Assembly (NCBI GenBank): GCA_002433025.1
Contig: DJGZ01000073.1
Coordinates: 1-64,000 of the forward strand
From: Bacteroidales bacterium UBA5833
GTDB lineage: Bacteria; Bacteroidota; Bacteroidia; Bacteroidales; Lentimicrobiaceae
DNA: 64,000 nt
Direction: 5' to 3'
Shown: one piece after another, positions 1 through 9,001 of the stretch
Position numbering within the stretch: position 1 is the first letter of the stretch
Layout of the letters: each line of letters opens with the position of its first letter
Position numbers and translations under genes: made by a program
The notes under the pieces: generated by a model
Told to the model about the DNA's origin: nothing
Database searches by the model: none
Seen by the model: the letters and a program-made list of their open reading frames with translations, nothing else

Positions 1-34
1 CACATCAAATAAGGATTTGCCTTACTGGCGGAGG

Positions 35-216
35 GTGTTCAAGTGTTCAAGTGTTCAAGTGTTCATGTGTTCATGTGTTCATGTGTTCATGTGTTCAAGT
101 GTTCAAGTGTTCAAGTGTTCATGTGTTCAAGTGTTCAAGTGTTCATGTGTTCATGTGTTCAAGTGTTCATGTGTTTAAGTGTTCATGTGTTCATGTGTTC
201 ATGTGTTCAAGTGTTC
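35..216. repeat. 8-bp tandem repeat, about 23 copies
   Basis: The octamer GTGTTCAA alternates irregularly with GTGTTCAT for about 182 bases, with one variant unit (GTGTTTAA) near 172-179 and a degenerate end at GTGTTCGG. Because 8 is not a multiple of 3, the reading frames across it give a 24-base, 8-residue protein period rich in Cys, Val and Phe. I read these frames as by-products of the repeat, not genes: there is no ribosome site, signal or recognisable domain. The array is a simple-sequence tract likely to vary in copy number. Confidence 0.9.
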
Positions 217-480
217 GGGTGCGTAACGAAAAATATATATGAAAATGTAAAAACGTGGGAATGTGTGAATGCTGACTCAATATCGGGATTGCAAATCATT
301 ATGAATTCTATGGAAATTGCAAAAGAATCTGTCGATAGCTGAGAAGCTTACCTCAAGCAATCTGCATTCTGCATTCTGCAATCCGTAATCCGCAATCCGC
401 AATCCGCAATCCCAAATCCAAAATCCGCTCCCGATGGCCATAGGGACAGCAATCCGCAATCCGAAATCCGCAATCCGAGT
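217..480. repeat. Degenerate 7-bp repeat tract in a gene-free end region
   Basis: After an unremarkable AT-rich stretch (217-360), about 362-479 is built from drifting heptamers of the form ATTCTGC, then AATCCGC/AATCCGA, then AATCCAA, interrupted once near 428-450. It ends exactly where the stop codon of the downstream minus-strand transglycosylase lies. The strand-asymmetric heptamer drift resembles simple repeats seen between genes in many Bacteroidetes genomes. I see no open frame with coding character and no terminator hairpin here. Confidence 0.75.
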
Positions 481-2427
481 TCAAAACTCTTCTGCCTCCG
501 CCGGAATCGTGTCCGTCATCACCACCAGTTCGCGGGCAGGGCCTTTCAATTCGACAGCCGGAAGCAGGCGGTCGAAATCTGCCTGCGTGATCCATTCCTT
601 CCTCAGCATCTTGGAGGATACAAGTTCGTAATAGGCTTTCAGGTGCTCGCGCAAGTCTCCGTTTTGGTCGAAAGAATACCTGAAGGCTTTTGGCCGGGGC
701 ACAATGCTTGCCAGGTAAATGGATTCTGCCAGCGTCAGCTTTGAAACATCTTTGGCAAAGTAGAAACGGGCGGCTTCATTCACTCCATAAACCATAGGGC
801 CCGTTTCTATCACATTGAGATAAACCTCAAACATCCGCTCCTTACTTACCAGGCGCTGTGATTCGATGAGCCAGGTAATCAGCATCTCCTCCAGTTTTCG
901 CGTGATGGTTTTGTTGCGGTTCAGAAATACATTTTTCACCAGCTGCATGCTGATGGTGCTTCCGCCACGGGCAAAACGCTTTTCCTTGATATTGGTGATG
1001 ATGCTTTCGCGGATGGCTTCGGGAATAAATCCGTTATGATGGAAAAATGCCCCGTCTTCCGATGTCATGATTGCATATTTCAGGTAATCAGGTATCTGGT
1101 TGAGGTGGCGGAAGTCGGGGTTTTCAGGTCCTGCCATGAAGGTCCGCACCGGCAGGCCCTTTTCATAAGCCGTGTAAGGAAAGTCGCCGTTGATCCTTCT
1201 GAAGTCGGTGGCTCCGAAAGAAAGGATGGAAAACCCTTTTTGTTTCAATGCAGCGGTAAATTCAAGTGAATCCGGTAAATCCGGATTAAGGTCAAAATGC
1301 AGGCTGAAACCCAGCCGGCCCTTCACCCTGATGCCTGCCAGGTTTGTAAAAAGCCCTTCGGGCAAAGCGTTAAAAAAAGTGGCTGCATCAAAATCCGGTT
1401 CATTGATCCGTAATTGTATCCTTTTTTCAGGTGATTGATTATAACGTGCAAACAGCCTGAAAGCCTGTCCGTTGAAACTGATGCGGGTTGCGCTGTCAAT
1501 TTCGGCCCAGGTATCACCGGTTTTGATGCTGAATGCCGCGCTGCCCGATGAAAGCACCACATCGTAGGGTGAGATGCGCGCATGATTGATGCGCTGGTTT
1601 GAAGTCTGCACACTCCCGGTCAGCTGGGAATACCCGTAAGACTCTTTCTGATATTTCAGGTCAAGCTTCAGGGAATCAAAGGCAAGAAGCAATCCCCACC
1701 GGTGTTGCAGATACGGGATTTTCACCGGCGCCAGTCCGGCGGTGGTGAGGCTGATTCCTGCCGTACCTGTGGAAGGCTGAATCAAGCCGCCCAGATACCA
1801 CTGATTGGTGGTGGTGTCCTCTACCACATAAACCCGTGTGCTGAATGCGCGGTCATCAATCAGCAGGTCATCCATCCTGAATGAGAGGTGATGCCGGTTA
1901 ATCAGTGCAATGGCCTGAAGGCCCGTGATGCGGATATTCGCCGGAATGTAATTGAATATCAGGCTGAATATGCGATCGGTTAATGCTTTATAATTGCGTC
2001 CCTGGGCTTCGTGCGTGGTGGTGCTGACAGAATCGGAACCATGGTTCAGCAGGAAAAGGTAATTGCTTTCATTTCCTTCGCGCCAAAGGGTAAGCTTTGG
2101 TTTGTTGATCTCCGCAAACCCTAACTTAAGGCGGAATGTGAGCAACGCCAATGGGCTGATGCTTACCCTGATGCGTTGTATGGTCATCAGGGTGTCGCCT
2201 TCAGGAGGGAGCAGGCAAAGCTGATGGATTTTGACGGTGCTGATACCGGTAAAACCGGCTTTTTGATATCTGATTTCGATCCCGGTCCTGGCTTCCAGGC
2301 TTTCCAACCGGTCGCGCAGCATCCGGTTGAGCAGTACATTTCTGAAAGCAAAGCCGGCAAGCAGGATGAATGCCGGTAAAAGTACCGCCACCAGGGCAAT
2401 CCTGCGTAATCTACGGTTTTGAAACAT
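481..2427 (-). CDS. Peptidoglycan glycosyltransferase (GT51) with AsmA-like N-terminal region
   Basis: The 648-residue protein polymerises lipid II into glycan strands at the outer face of the inner membrane. One membrane anchor lies near residues 9-28. The GT51 domain occupies about 430-630: EDGAFFHHNGF with catalytic Glu457, then RGGSTISMQ (487-495), RKLEE (510-514) and a YLNVIETG-type motif. No transpeptidase domain follows, so it is monofunctional. Unlike the roughly 240-residue MtgA enzymes, about 400 residues of beta-rich sequence separate anchor and catalytic domain; their pattern (short strands, SPLALL, KPKLTLWREG) resembles AsmA-type proteins. A TATCTTTG box lies 23 bases upstream of the start. 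The downstream side is the repeat tract. The catalytic call is firm; the AsmA comparison is by eye. Confidence 0.9.
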   Translation of the reverse strand: MFQNRRLRRIALVAVLLPAFILLAGFAFRNVLLNRMLRDRLESLEARTGIEIRYQKAGFTGISTVKIHQLCLLPPEGDTLMTIQRIRVSISPLALLTFRLKLGFAEINKPKLTLWREGNESNYLFLLNHGSDSVSTTTHEAQGRNYKALTDRIFSLIFNYIPANIRITGLQAIALINRHHLSFRMDDLLIDDRAFSTRVYVVEDTTTNQWYLGGLIQPSTGTAGISLTTAGLAPVKIPYLQHRWGLLLAFDSLKLDLKYQKESYGYSQLTGSVQTSNQRINHARISPYDVVLSSGSAAFSIKTGDTWAEIDSATRISFNGQAFRLFARYNQSPEKRIQLRINEPDFDAATFFNALPEGLFTNLAGIRVKGRLGFSLHFDLNPDLPDSLEFTAALKQKGFSILSFGATDFRRINGDFPYTAYEKGLPVRTFMAGPENPDFRHLNQIPDYLKYAIMTSEDGAFFHHNGFIPEAIRESIITNIKEKRFARGGSTISMQLVKNVFLNRNKTITRKLEEMLITWLIESQRLVSKERMFEVYLNVIETGPMVYGVNEAARFYFAKDVSKLTLAESIYLASIVPRPKAFRYSFDQNGDLREHLKAYYELVSSKMLRKEWITQADFDRLLPAVELKGPARELVVMTDTIPAEAEEF

Positions 2428-2450
2428 CTGATGCTGCGGTTTGGAGAGTG

Positions 2451-2458
2451 CAAAGATA
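2451..2458 (-). promoter_or_regulatory. -7 box TATCTTTG upstream of the transglycosylase
   Basis: Read on the minus strand, TATCTTTG matches the Bacteroidetes consensus TAnnTTTG and would start a transcript with a leader of roughly 15-20 bases before the ATG at 2427. No convincing -33 TTTG is visible. Confidence 0.45.
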
Positions 2459-2677
2459 AGTCATAATGTGGCGTTCTCTCTTTTACAGGCTCCCTGATTG
2501 AGTATGATAAAATTTATCAACAATACAAACCCCCTCGGTTGATTTGACTAATTTTACCAACCGCAGTTACTGTTGATCCAGTTTGTCGGGTAACTGTTTT
2601 TTGGTTCCTTAATCAGAATCCGAATCAGAACTAACCTTTTATATTACAGGTATATTTTACCTGCCGGATGATTTTCT

Positions 2678-5600
2678 ATGAATAAATTCACTCATCTTCA
2701 CGTTCATTCCAAGTATTCCATTCTCGACGGGGCTGCCGAAATCAGCCAGATGTACGAAAAAGCAGTAAAAGACCATATGCCGGCTGTTGCGCTTACCGAT
2801 CATGGCAACATGTTCGGGGTTTTTAAGTTTGTGGCAGAGGCTGAGAAGTACAATAAGAAGGGGGAGCCTCCGGTAATAAAGCCCATCGTGGGGTGCGAAT
2901 TTTACCTTGTTGAAGACCGGCATCGCAAGCAGTTTACACGGGATCTGAAAGACATGCGCTTTCACCAGTTGCTGCTTGCTAAAAATCAGGAGGGCTATAA
3001 CAACCTGGTGAAGTTATGTTCACTGGGCTATATGGAAGGCTTTTACAGCAAGTATCCGCGCATCGACAAGGAATTGCTGTTGCGCCACCACAAGGGGCTG
3101 ATCGCCACCACCTGTTGCCTGGCAGCCGAAGTACCCCGGGCCATTTTAAACAAAGGAGAAGAGGAAGGCGAAAAGCTGTTCAAGTGGTGGCTGGATATTT
3201 TCGGGGAGGATTATTATGTGGAACTGCAACGTCACCGGATCCCCGAGCAGAACAAAGTGAATGAAGTGCTGGTGAAGTATGCCCGCAAATACAATGTCAA
3301 AATCATTGCCACCAACGACACCCACTATGTGGAACAGGACTTTTATGAAGCCCACGACATCCTCTTGTGTGTAAATACAGGTGAAAAGAAAAGCACCCCG
3401 ACCAATAAGGACTACAATGACGATGATTCATCGGTAAAGGGCAGGCGTTTTGCATTCTACAATGATCAGTTTTATTTCAAGACCACGCAGGAGATGTCGG
3501 AACTGTTTTCCGACCTGCCGGAGGCCATTGACAATACCAATGATATTGTGGGCAAGGTGGAGTTGCTGAACCTGAAGAAAGACATTATGCTCCCGCATTT
3601 TGCCCTGCCGAAGGGTTATACCGATCAGTTCGAATATCTGCACCATATGACTTATGCAGGCGCCCGTCAGAAGTATGCCGATCTGACCACGGAAATTACC
3701 GACCGACTTGAATTTGAGCTGGGTGTGATCCGTCAGATGGGCTTTACCGGGTATTTTCTGATTGTGTCTGATTTTATCAAGGCTGGCAGGGACCTCGGGG
3801 TTTTTATCGGGCCGGGGCGTGGTTCGGCGGCGGGATCCGTGGTGGCTTATTGTATCGGTATAACCAGTATTGACCCGATCAAGTATAAGTTGCTGTTTGA
3901 GCGTTTCCTGAATCCGGACCGCAAGAGCATGCCTGATATCGATACCGATTTTGACGATGAAGGCCGCCAGAAGGTGATCGATTATGTAGTGGAAAAATAC
4001 GGTCACAACCAGGTGGCACAGATTGTTACTTTTGGTTCAATGGCTGCCAGGAGCTCAATCAAAGATGTTGCGCGGGTACTTGATCTGCCGCTCAGTGATT
4101 CGAATAACCTGGCCAAACTTGTCCCCGATAAACCGGGCATTGAACTGAAAAGGGTGATGCTGGCCCCGATAGAAGGCGCCGGAAGCCTCAGGGAGAAAGA
4201 AGGCCTGATGACGGAAGACCTTGAGGATGTGAAAAAACTGCGTGAAATTGCCAAAGGAAAAGACCTGCAGGCAGAGGTGCTTCGTGAAGCCGTGAAACTT
4301 GAAGGTTCAGTCCGCAGCACAGGCATTCATGCCGCAGGAATCATCATCGCCCCTTCTGACCTGACCGATATTATTCCGGTACACACTTCAAAGGAAACCA
4401 ATTTGCTGATTACCCAGTTTGAAGGGAAGGAGATCGAAAGTGCGGGAGTGATCAAGATGGACTTCCTCGGACTGAAAACCCTTACCATCATCCGGGATGC
4501 ACTGAAACTGATTGAGCAGAACCATGGTGTTAAACTCAATATTGATGAGGTTCCGCTCGACGACCAAAAAACCCTTGAACTTTACCAGAAGGGGGAAACC
4601 AACGGCACTTTTCAGTTTGAGTCGGCCGGTATGCAGAAGCACCTCAGGGAGCTGAAGCCCGATAAGTTCGAGGACCTGATTGCTATGAATGCACTGTATC
4701 GTCCGGGGCCTATGGAGTATATCCCGAACTTTATCAGCCGGAAATTCGGGCGCGAAAAGGTAGTATACGACCTGCCCGAACTTGAAGAATATCTTGAAGA
4801 AACCTATGGTATCACGGTGTATCAGGAACAGGTGATGCTCCTCTCGCAGAAGCTTGCCGGCTTTACCAAGGGCGATGCGGATACCCTCCGTAAGGCCATG
4901 GGAAAGAAGGATAAGAAAACCCTGGATGAGAAAAAGGGGAAGTACATTGACGGTTGTAAAAAGAACAACCTCGACCTGAAAGCCTGTGAAAAGATATGGA
5001 CCGATTGGGAAGCGTTTGCCGCGTACGCATTCAACAAATCGCATTCCACCTGCTATGCTTTTGTGGCATTCCAGACAGCATACCTCAAAGCACACTATCC
5101 TGCCGAGTATATGGCAGCCGTGCTGACCCACAACCTGAGCGACATCAAAAAGATTACTTTCTTTATTGATGAAACCCGCCGCATGGGCATTCCGGTGCTT
5201 AGCCCCGATGTGAATGAGTCGGGATACCACTTTGCCGTGAATAAAAACGGCGAGATTCGTTTCGGGATGGGTGCGGTGAAAGGCGTTGGTGAAAACGCGG
5301 TGATGGCCATCATCGAAGAAAGAACGGCCAACGGTCCGTTTAAGGATATCATTGACCTGACACGCCGGGTAAACCTGCGCACCATCAACCGCCGCAGCCT
5401 GGAAGCCTTGGCTAAAGCAGGGGCTTTCGACACCTTTGAAGGGTCGCACCGGGCGCAATACTTCTATCAGGAAGCGGCTGACGGCCCGACTTTCCTCGAT
5501 AAGGTGCTGCGGCATGCTTCTGATTATCAGGCACAAAAACTTGGAATGCAGGTCAGTCTTTTCGGTGGCGAATCGGAGGTTGAAATGCCTGAAGTGGAAA

Positions 5601-6265
5601 TGCCCGAATGTGAAGCCTGGAGCAACTTTGAACAACTCAGGCATGAAAAGGAGGTTACCGGGTTCTATATGTCTGGCCATCCGCTCGATGATTACAGGAT
5701 GGAAATCAATTCATTCTGCAAAAACCAGGTGAGCGATATCCGTGAGGAGAATATCAGGCGTTTCCTCGGAAAAACGGTGAGTGTTGCGGGGATCGTTTCT
5801 GCCGCCAATGAACGGATGAGTAAAAACAATACCCTTTTCGGGAGTTTCACCATCGAAGACCATAACGACACTACGCAGCTTATGCTGTTTTCGGATGATT
5901 ATCTGAAATTCAGGCATCTACTGGTACCAGGGATGTCGCTGATGATTACGGGGTCGGTGCAGAAGCGTTTCCGGGATTCGGATATGATTGAGCTGAAGGT
6001 TTCAAACATATTGCTGCTGGCTGAGGTTACCAACAAACTTACCAGTTCTGTGACCATTCATCTGGAAGGAGCGGGGGTGGATCAATCTTTCGTGGAGAGA
6101 CTGAAGGAAGCAGTAACAACCTCGCCGGGTCAGGCCTCGCTTGAATTTCAGATTTCTGATGAGATGACCCGGAACCTGAAGATGATGTCGCGCTACCGGG
6201 TCAATCCGAGGGAACTGGCCGGGAAACTGAAACAATGGCCGATGCTTGAAATTAGCCTTGCCTGA
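2678..6265 (+). CDS. dnaE: DNA polymerase III alpha subunit
   Basis: This is the replicative polymerase catalytic subunit of the DnaE1 type, 1195 residues. The N-terminal PHP domain starts at once (HLHVHSKYSILDG, ALTDHGNMFG). The polymerase core contains GPGRGSAAGS and the catalytic acidic motif PDIDTDF, with the third carboxylate in KMDFLGLKT. A helix-hairpin-helix (VKGVGENAV) follows, then an OB-fold near 1010-1100 (VSVAGIVSAANERMSKNNT) and a short C-terminal tail. Length is typical for Bacteroidota. The ATG at 2678 is chosen because the PHP motif begins within six residues of it. trxA follows in the same direction, an arrangement I recognise from other Bacteroidetes genomes. Confidence 0.98.
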   Translation: MNKFTHLHVHSKYSILDGAAEISQMYEKAVKDHMPAVALTDHGNMFGVFKFVAEAEKYNKKGEPPVIKPIVGCEFYLVEDRHRKQFTRDLKDMRFHQLLLAKNQEGYNNLVKLCSLGYMEGFYSKYPRIDKELLLRHHKGLIATTCCLAAEVPRAILNKGEEEGEKLFKWWLDIFGEDYYVELQRHRIPEQNKVNEVLVKYARKYNVKIIATNDTHYVEQDFYEAHDILLCVNTGEKKSTPTNKDYNDDDSSVKGRRFAFYNDQFYFKTTQEMSELFSDLPEAIDNTNDIVGKVELLNLKKDIMLPHFALPKGYTDQFEYLHHMTYAGARQKYADLTTEITDRLEFELGVIRQMGFTGYFLIVSDFIKAGRDLGVFIGPGRGSAAGSVVAYCIGITSIDPIKYKLLFERFLNPDRKSMPDIDTDFDDEGRQKVIDYVVEKYGHNQVAQIVTFGSMAARSSIKDVARVLDLPLSDSNNLAKLVPDKPGIELKRVMLAPIEGAGSLREKEGLMTEDLEDVKKLREIAKGKDLQAEVLREAVKLEGSVRSTGIHAAGIIIAPSDLTDIIPVHTSKETNLLITQFEGKEIESAGVIKMDFLGLKTLTIIRDALKLIEQNHGVKLNIDEVPLDDQKTLELYQKGETNGTFQFESAGMQKHLRELKPDKFEDLIAMNALYRPGPMEYIPNFISRKFGREKVVYDLPELEEYLEETYGITVYQEQVMLLSQKLAGFTKGDADTLRKAMGKKDKKTLDEKKGKYIDGCKKNNLDLKACEKIWTDWEAFAAYAFNKSHSTCYAFVAFQTAYLKAHYPAEYMAAVLTHNLSDIKKITFFIDETRRMGIPVLSPDVNESGYHFAVNKNGEIRFGMGAVKGVGENAVMAIIEERTANGPFKDIIDLTRRVNLRTINRRSLEALAKAGAFDTFEGSHRAQYFYQEAADGPTFLDKVLRHASDYQAQKLGMQVSLFGGESEVEMPEVEMPECEAWSNFEQLRHEKEVTGFYMSGHPLDDYRMEINSFCKNQVSDIREENIRRFLGKTVSVAGIVSAANERMSKNNTLFGSFTIEDHNDTTQLMLFSDDYLKFRHLLVPGMSLMITGSVQKRFRDSDMIELKVSNILLLAEVTNKLTSSVTIHLEGAGVDQSFVERLKEAVTTSPGQASLEFQISDEMTRNLKMMSRYRVNPRELAGKLKQWPMLEISLA

Positions 6266-6356
6266 TTTGTTTATGCATCAGTTCAACCTTGCGGTGACTG
6301 GTATAAATATTTAAAGAAAATGACGACAGCTGCAAACTGTCAGGAGAAAAATACGT

Positions 6357-6364
6357 TATCTTTG
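6357..6364 (+). promoter_or_regulatory. -7 box TATCTTTG upstream of trxA
   Basis: The octamer fits TAnnTTTG and lies 42 bases before the trxA ATG, within the 141-base gap after dnaE. It suggests trxA has its own promoter and does not rely only on read-through from dnaE. A -33 element is not clear. Confidence 0.5.
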
Positions 6365-6406
6365 AACCCTTAGCTGAATTGTTAAACCTAAAAATCTTAT
6401 TTCATC

Positions 6407-6724
6407 ATGGCAATTGAATTAACCGATGCTAATTTTGAAGAACTTGTATTGAAGTCAGACAAACCGGCCATCGTCGATCTGTGGGCTGAATGGTGCGGTC
6501 CCTGCCGGATGGTAGGTCCTCTCGTTGAAGAAATGAGCAAGGAATATGAAGGCCGGGCTGTGATCGGTAAACTGGATGTTGACAGCAACCCGGGAACCAC
6601 CGCCAAATATGGTATCCGGAATATTCCCACCATCCTCTTTTTCAAAAACGGTGAAGTGGCCGACAAACAGGTAGGGGCAGTGCCCAAGTCGGTATTGGTT
6701 GCCAAGCTCGAAAAGCTTCTGTAA
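6407..6724 (+). CDS. trxA: Thioredoxin
   Basis: A 105-residue cytoplasmic thioredoxin that reduces protein disulfides using electrons from thioredoxin reductase. The redox motif WCGPC is at residues 29-33, preceded by the usual VDLWAEW strand, and the cis-proline lies in RNIPTILFF. Length and motif order are canonical. It has a promoter-like box upstream and a strong terminator downstream, so it is probably transcribed as a single gene. Confidence 0.98.
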   Translation: MAIELTDANFEELVLKSDKPAIVDLWAEWCGPCRMVGPLVEEMSKEYEGRAVIGKLDVDSNPGTTAKYGIRNIPTILFFKNGEVADKQVGAVPKSVLVAKLEKLL

Positions 6725-6740
6725 ACTGCCTCGAAAGATC

Positions 6741-6779
6741 AGCCGGGATGCATGGAACGCTCTTTGTGTCCCGGTTTTT
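6741..6779 (+). terminator. Rho-independent terminator after trxA
   Basis: CCGGGA at 6743-6748 pairs with TCCCGG at 6769-6774, extended by an A-T and a G-T pair, and is followed directly by a T run. The loop is long (20 bases). Confidence 0.75.
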
Positions 6780-6802
6780 ATTTCTGCTAACGTTGTCTGT
6801 CC

Positions 6803-7738
6803 ATGCCCGTTACAATTGATCAGTCTGGTTTTGAAGACCTGAGCCCGCTTGAACTCCTTGCGCGCCAGGTGGTGGAAGGGTTTATCACAGGCCTGCACAA
6901 GAGCCCGTTTCATGGCTTTTCGGTTGAGTTTGCCGAACACCGGCTTTACAACCAGGGCGAATCGGTGAAGCATATCGACTGGAAGCTCTACGGCCGCACC
7001 GACCGGATGTATGTTAAAAAGTACGAGGAAGAGACCAACCTGCGCTGCCAGATCGTGATCGACGGTTCTTCATCCATGTACTATCCACTAAAGGACAAAC
7101 CCACCCCTGAGGATCCGGATAAGATGACTTTTTCTGTCTATTCGGCGGCCGCCATCATGTACCTGCTCCGGCGCCAGCGCGATGCCTCGGGATTGAGTAT
7201 TTTCAACGATGAAGTGGTGCTTCACACCGGGGCGCATTCGAGCCAGGTTCATCAGAAAAGGCTGTATAAGGAACTGGAACACCTGCTGGATGCCCCTGAG
7301 AATAAGTCGGGTAAATCAACCTCAGCCGCCGGTGCCCTGCACCAGATTGCCGAAAACATTCACAAGCGGTCGCTGGTGGTGATTTTCAGCGATATGCTCG
7401 ACAGCGACGCTTCGCGCGATGAGCTGTTCCCGGCCCTTCAGCACCTCAGGCACAATAAGCACGAGGTGATTCTGTTTCATGTAACCGATAAGAAGCACGA
7501 AATTGACTTCGCTTTCGACAACAAACCCTATCGTTTCATCGATATGGAGTCCGGCGAAGAGGTGAAGATCCGCCCCAACGAGGTCAGGGCCGGTTATCGC
7601 GAACAGATGAATTCCTTTAAATCAGAGCTTTATCTTCGTTGCGCGCAGTATCACATCGACCTGGTGGAAGCCGATATCAACCTGGGCTACAAGCAGATAT
7701 TGCTGCCCTATCTGCTTAAGCGCGTGAAAATGCACTGA
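6803..7738 (+). CDS. DUF58 domain protein (von Willebrand A-like)
   Basis: A 311-residue protein of the DUF58 family, usually found with MoxR-type AAA ATPases and thought to act in protein-complex or metal-centre maturation. It shows the family signature GESVKHIDWKLYGRTD at about 56-71, then a vWA-like fold with the metal-site-like strand IVIDGSSSMYYP. No membrane segment is present. No MoxR ATPase lies in this window, so its partner is unseen. The ATG at 6803 gives the usual family N-terminus. A box with one mismatch to TAnnTTTG (TAACGTTG) sits just upstream. It converges on the purine nucleoside phosphorylase gene. Confidence 0.92.
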   Translation: MPVTIDQSGFEDLSPLELLARQVVEGFITGLHKSPFHGFSVEFAEHRLYNQGESVKHIDWKLYGRTDRMYVKKYEEETNLRCQIVIDGSSSMYYPLKDKPTPEDPDKMTFSVYSAAAIMYLLRRQRDASGLSIFNDEVVLHTGAHSSQVHQKRLYKELEHLLDAPENKSGKSTSAAGALHQIAENIHKRSLVVIFSDMLDSDASRDELFPALQHLRHNKHEVILFHVTDKKHEIDFAFDNKPYRFIDMESGEEVKIRPNEVRAGYREQMNSFKSELYLRCAQYHIDLVEADINLGYKQILLPYLLKRVKMH

Positions 7739-7777
7739 TTGCCGAAAGCCCGGCAACCCTGCCACAGCTTCCTCATC

Positions 7778-8587
7778 TTACAGGTTGCCAATCACATGCC
7801 TGAACAGGCGAGTCAGCGACTTTTCAGCTTTGGCTGCAGTGGCAATGATGTCGCTGATGTCGGCGGGGGCAAGGTTGTCGGGGTCGCATTCATCGGTAAT
7901 CACACTTACGGCTGCGCAGGGCAGCTTCATGTGGTTGCAGGCGATGACCTCCGGCACGGTCGACATGCCTACCACGTCGGCACCTATGGTTCGAAGAAAG
8001 CGGTATTCGGCCCTGGTTTCGAGGTTAGGTCCGGCAACGGCAGCATAAACACCGGTGTGCAGTTCAATGCCTTCTTCTTCGGCCGCTTTCGCAAACAAGG
8101 CATTTATTGCGTGATCGTAGGGCCGGCTCATGTCGGGAAACCGCGTACCCAGTCCATCGTGGTTGGGGCCGGTCAGCGGATTGGCCGGCAACAGATTGAT
8201 GTGATCGTCGATCAGCATCAGGCTCCCCTTTGTCATTTTCAGATTGATCCCTCCAGCCGCATTCGATAGCAGCACGGCTGACACCCCCAGTAGTTTCATA
8301 ATCCTGACGGGCAATACGATCTGATGCATGCTGTATCCTTCGTAGTAATGGAAACGGCCCTGCATCGCCAGGACTTTTTTTCCGCTCAGCATGCCATAAA
8401 TCAGGCGGCCATGGTGCGTTTCTACTGTAGAAACGGGGAAGTCGGGAATGTCTTCGTAGTTGATAATAACTTCAGCATCAATATGCCCGGCAAGATCACC
8501 CAGTCCGGTGCCGAGAATAATTCCGGTATCCGGGCTTTTAATCCCACGCGATTCCAGATAGTTAAGGGTTTCGGTGAATTGTATCAT
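7778..8587 (-). CDS. Purine nucleoside phosphorylase, class I (PNP/MTAP family)
   Basis: A 269-residue trimeric-type enzyme that splits inosine or guanosine with phosphate to give the base and ribose 1-phosphate for purine salvage. Visible motifs are the phosphate loop GIILGTGLGDLAG near the start, HHGR and the RFHYYEGY segment, LSNAAGGIN, and the family signature VAGPNLETRAEYRFLR followed by GADVVGMSTVPE. The E and N of the purine pocket are present, as expected for the 6-oxopurine-specific form. It is convergent with the DUF58 gene and divergent from the DUF493 gene. Confidence 0.95.
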   Translation of the reverse strand: MIQFTETLNYLESRGIKSPDTGIILGTGLGDLAGHIDAEVIINYEDIPDFPVSTVETHHGRLIYGMLSGKKVLAMQGRFHYYEGYSMHQIVLPVRIMKLLGVSAVLLSNAAGGINLKMTKGSLMLIDDHINLLPANPLTGPNHDGLGTRFPDMSRPYDHAINALFAKAAEEEGIELHTGVYAAVAGPNLETRAEYRFLRTIGADVVGMSTVPEVIACNHMKLPCAAVSVITDECDPDNLAPADISDIIATAAKAEKSLTRLFRHVIGNL

Positions 8588-8630
8588 GTTTATGGTTATT
8601 TTGGCTTGGTTTTGTTGCCGAAAGTTACGG

Positions 8631-8638
8631 CAAAATTA
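8631..8638 (-). promoter_or_regulatory. -7 box TAATTTTG for the phosphorylase gene
   Basis: On the minus strand this octamer fits TAnnTTTG, giving a leader of about 35-40 bases before the ATG at 8587. No clear -33 box. Confidence 0.45.
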
Positions 8639-8665
8639 TAAACCGTTTTCCTAAACCCATCCATC

Positions 8666-8950
8666 GTGCCCGCGCAAATAAACGAGGAATTTCTGAAACG
8701 GCTGGAAGACCAGCTATCCCGGCAGGGTAACTGGCCGGCAGTGTATATGTTTAAATTCATCATTGCGGATTCAAACCGCGATTATGCATTGTTGCGTAGT
8801 CTGTTCGGTGATGAGGCGCGTATTTTTACCCGCCATTCATCAGGGGGGAAATATATATCGGTAACGGTAAAGGAAATGATGCTCAGCCCCTCCGAAATCG
8901 TGGAAAGATACCGGAAGGCTTCACTAATTGAGGGGATAATTGCATTATAA
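8666..8950 (+). CDS. DUF493 (YbeD-like) family protein
   Basis: A 94-residue cytoplasmic protein with the ferredoxin-like pattern of the DUF493/YbeD family: WPAVYMFKFIIA, then a helix, the KYISVTVKEMM strand and a final SPSEIVERYRKA helix. The function of the family is not established. The only start giving the complete domain is GTG at 8666; no ATG is available. The gene ends at a perfect 15-bp hairpin shared with the convergent rny gene. Confidence 0.8.
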   Translation: MPAQINEEFLKRLEDQLSRQGNWPAVYMFKFIIADSNRDYALLRSLFGDEARIFTRHSSGGKYISVTVKEMMLSPSEIVERYRKASLIEGIIAL

Positions 8951-8989
8951 CAAGAAGGAGTGTTTCCAGTAGATAACACTCCTTCTTGT
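8950..8989. terminator. Perfect 15-bp hairpin between convergent genes
   Basis: Arms at 8950-8964 and 8975-8989 are exact inverted repeats (ACAAGAAGGAGTGTT and its complement) around a 10-base loop. It lies between the stop of the DUF493 gene and the stop of rny, so it probably ends transcription from both sides, although T runs are short. Confidence 0.75.
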
Positions 8990-9001
8990 AATTCTCAGTA
9001 A

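Noticed and set aside
35..216. Possible CRISPR array
   Set aside because: The unit is 8 bases with no unique spacers and no cas genes nearby.
43..342. Two overlapping open frames of 99 and 63 residues rich in Cys-Ser-Val repeats
   Set aside because: They are forced by the 8-bp tandem repeat, which gives an 8-residue period in all frames; there is no ribosome site or domain.
4388..5680. 430-residue open frame antisense to dnaE
   Set aside because: It lies wholly inside the conserved polymerase core, and its composition is that of a reverse-strand shadow; dnaE motifs run through the whole interval.
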